Assembly (NCBI GenBank): GCA_000226015.1
Contig: JH156402.1
Coordinates: 116,618 to 180,617, forward strand
Length of the DNA: 64,000 nucleotides
Source: Mnemiopsis leidyi
Taxonomy: Eukaryota; Ctenophora; Tentaculata; Lobata; Bolinopsidae
Direction of reading: 5' to 3'
Below the pieces are notes generated by a model, which was given only the letters and a program-made list of their open reading frames with translations, made no database searches and was not told the DNA's origin. A program made the translations under genes and the position numbers. Position 1 is the stretch's first letter. Every line of letters begins with the position of its first letter. Positions 63,672 through 64,000 of the stretch are shown in pieces.

Positions 63672-64000
63672 AATAGCTGGATGTCAAACGATAGCAACAG
63701 CTTTCATTACGCCACCGCCAGCGCCGGCAATGAATACCCTGACTACACACTGGGCACGCTGTCCTTTGTTAGTTTCGTCATCGGTATGCCTGGAAGTTTG
63801 GTCACCTTCGGCTACTTCTTTGTCAAAAGGAGAACTGTCAGTTCTGTACAACATATGATGATAAGCGCCGTGGATGCCACCATCACTTTTCTTCTGCTCT
63901 TTAACGGAATTTCGGAGTTCAACAGTGGCCTCCCCATTATGTTCCAGCACCGGTGGTTCTGTGTAACTTGGGCATTTATCTGGCAGGCCTGCACTCGTCT
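63672..64000 (+). CDS. Class A GPCR, first coding exon, cut by window end
   Basis: Acceptor ttcttacag| at 63671, start ATG at 63681, open to the window end. An N-terminal tail with Asn/Ser-rich NDSNSFHYATASAGNEY is followed by TM1 (LSFVSFVIGMPGSLVTFGYF), an intracellular turn FVKRRTVSSVQHMM, TM2 (ISAVDATITFLLLFNGISEF) and the start of TM3 after RWFCVTWAFIWQACTR. The spacing and the Cys before TM3 fit a rhodopsin-family receptor. The upstream in-frame codons AAT AGC TGG could extend the N terminus into a 5' exon. Ligand unknown. Confidence 0.65.

Noticed and set aside
63649-63950. Plus and minus open frames overlapping the terminal GPCR exon
   Set aside because: They are shadows; the GPCR frame from 63681 has clear membrane segments and runs open to the window end.

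Overview
The window reads as nuclear DNA of an early-branching animal, most likely a cnidarian (inference). Genes are intron-rich with GT-AG introns, host DNA is AT-rich, and introns and intergenic spaces are full of SINE, LINE and DNA-transposon remains. The host genes are metazoan: a ribosome-biogenesis factor (WDR43/UTP5), a mitochondrial CCDC51/MITOK-like protein, an adhesion GPCR, two class A GPCRs, a Shaker-type Kv subunit, an Ig-type receptor and the axonemal dynein chain DNAI2. No bacterial, organellar, CRISPR or rRNA features were seen. I cannot name the species.

Layout. 172-1127 (-): three 3' exons of WDR43. 1451-2012 (+): a secreted galectin-like exon. 3106-26820 (+): a 24-exon adhesion GPCR model (signal peptide, galectin-like domain, two copies of a lectin-like exon cassette, Ig, sushi, GAIN/GPS, 7TM). 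All exon phases fit except one missing base. Its first intron holds an antisense CCDC51-like gene (4233-7656). 26821-33214: transposon-rich DNA with a hAT-type MITE, SINEs and a decayed LINE. 33215-39764 (+): a 14-exon, 705-residue Ig/Cys-rich single-pass receptor, with a complete antisense class A GPCR (35739-36958) in one intron. 42593-44352 (+): a five-exon Kv subunit. 45106-48599 (+): nine exons of DNAI2, whose 3' end was not found. 48600-63671: about 15 kb dominated by repeats (MULE remnant, LINE pieces, long inverted repeats, tandem repeats). 63672-64000 (+): the first exon of another class A GPCR, cut by the window edge.

The two large plus-strand receptors both carry lectin-like or Ig-type ectodomains and both host an unrelated gene on the opposite strand of an intron. 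A surface-recognition role is plausible for both but is inference. Exon coordinates were derived by hand from splice signals, reading phase and homology, without transcript data. There are three assembly gaps: 11126-11771, 28884-28894 and 52554-53043.
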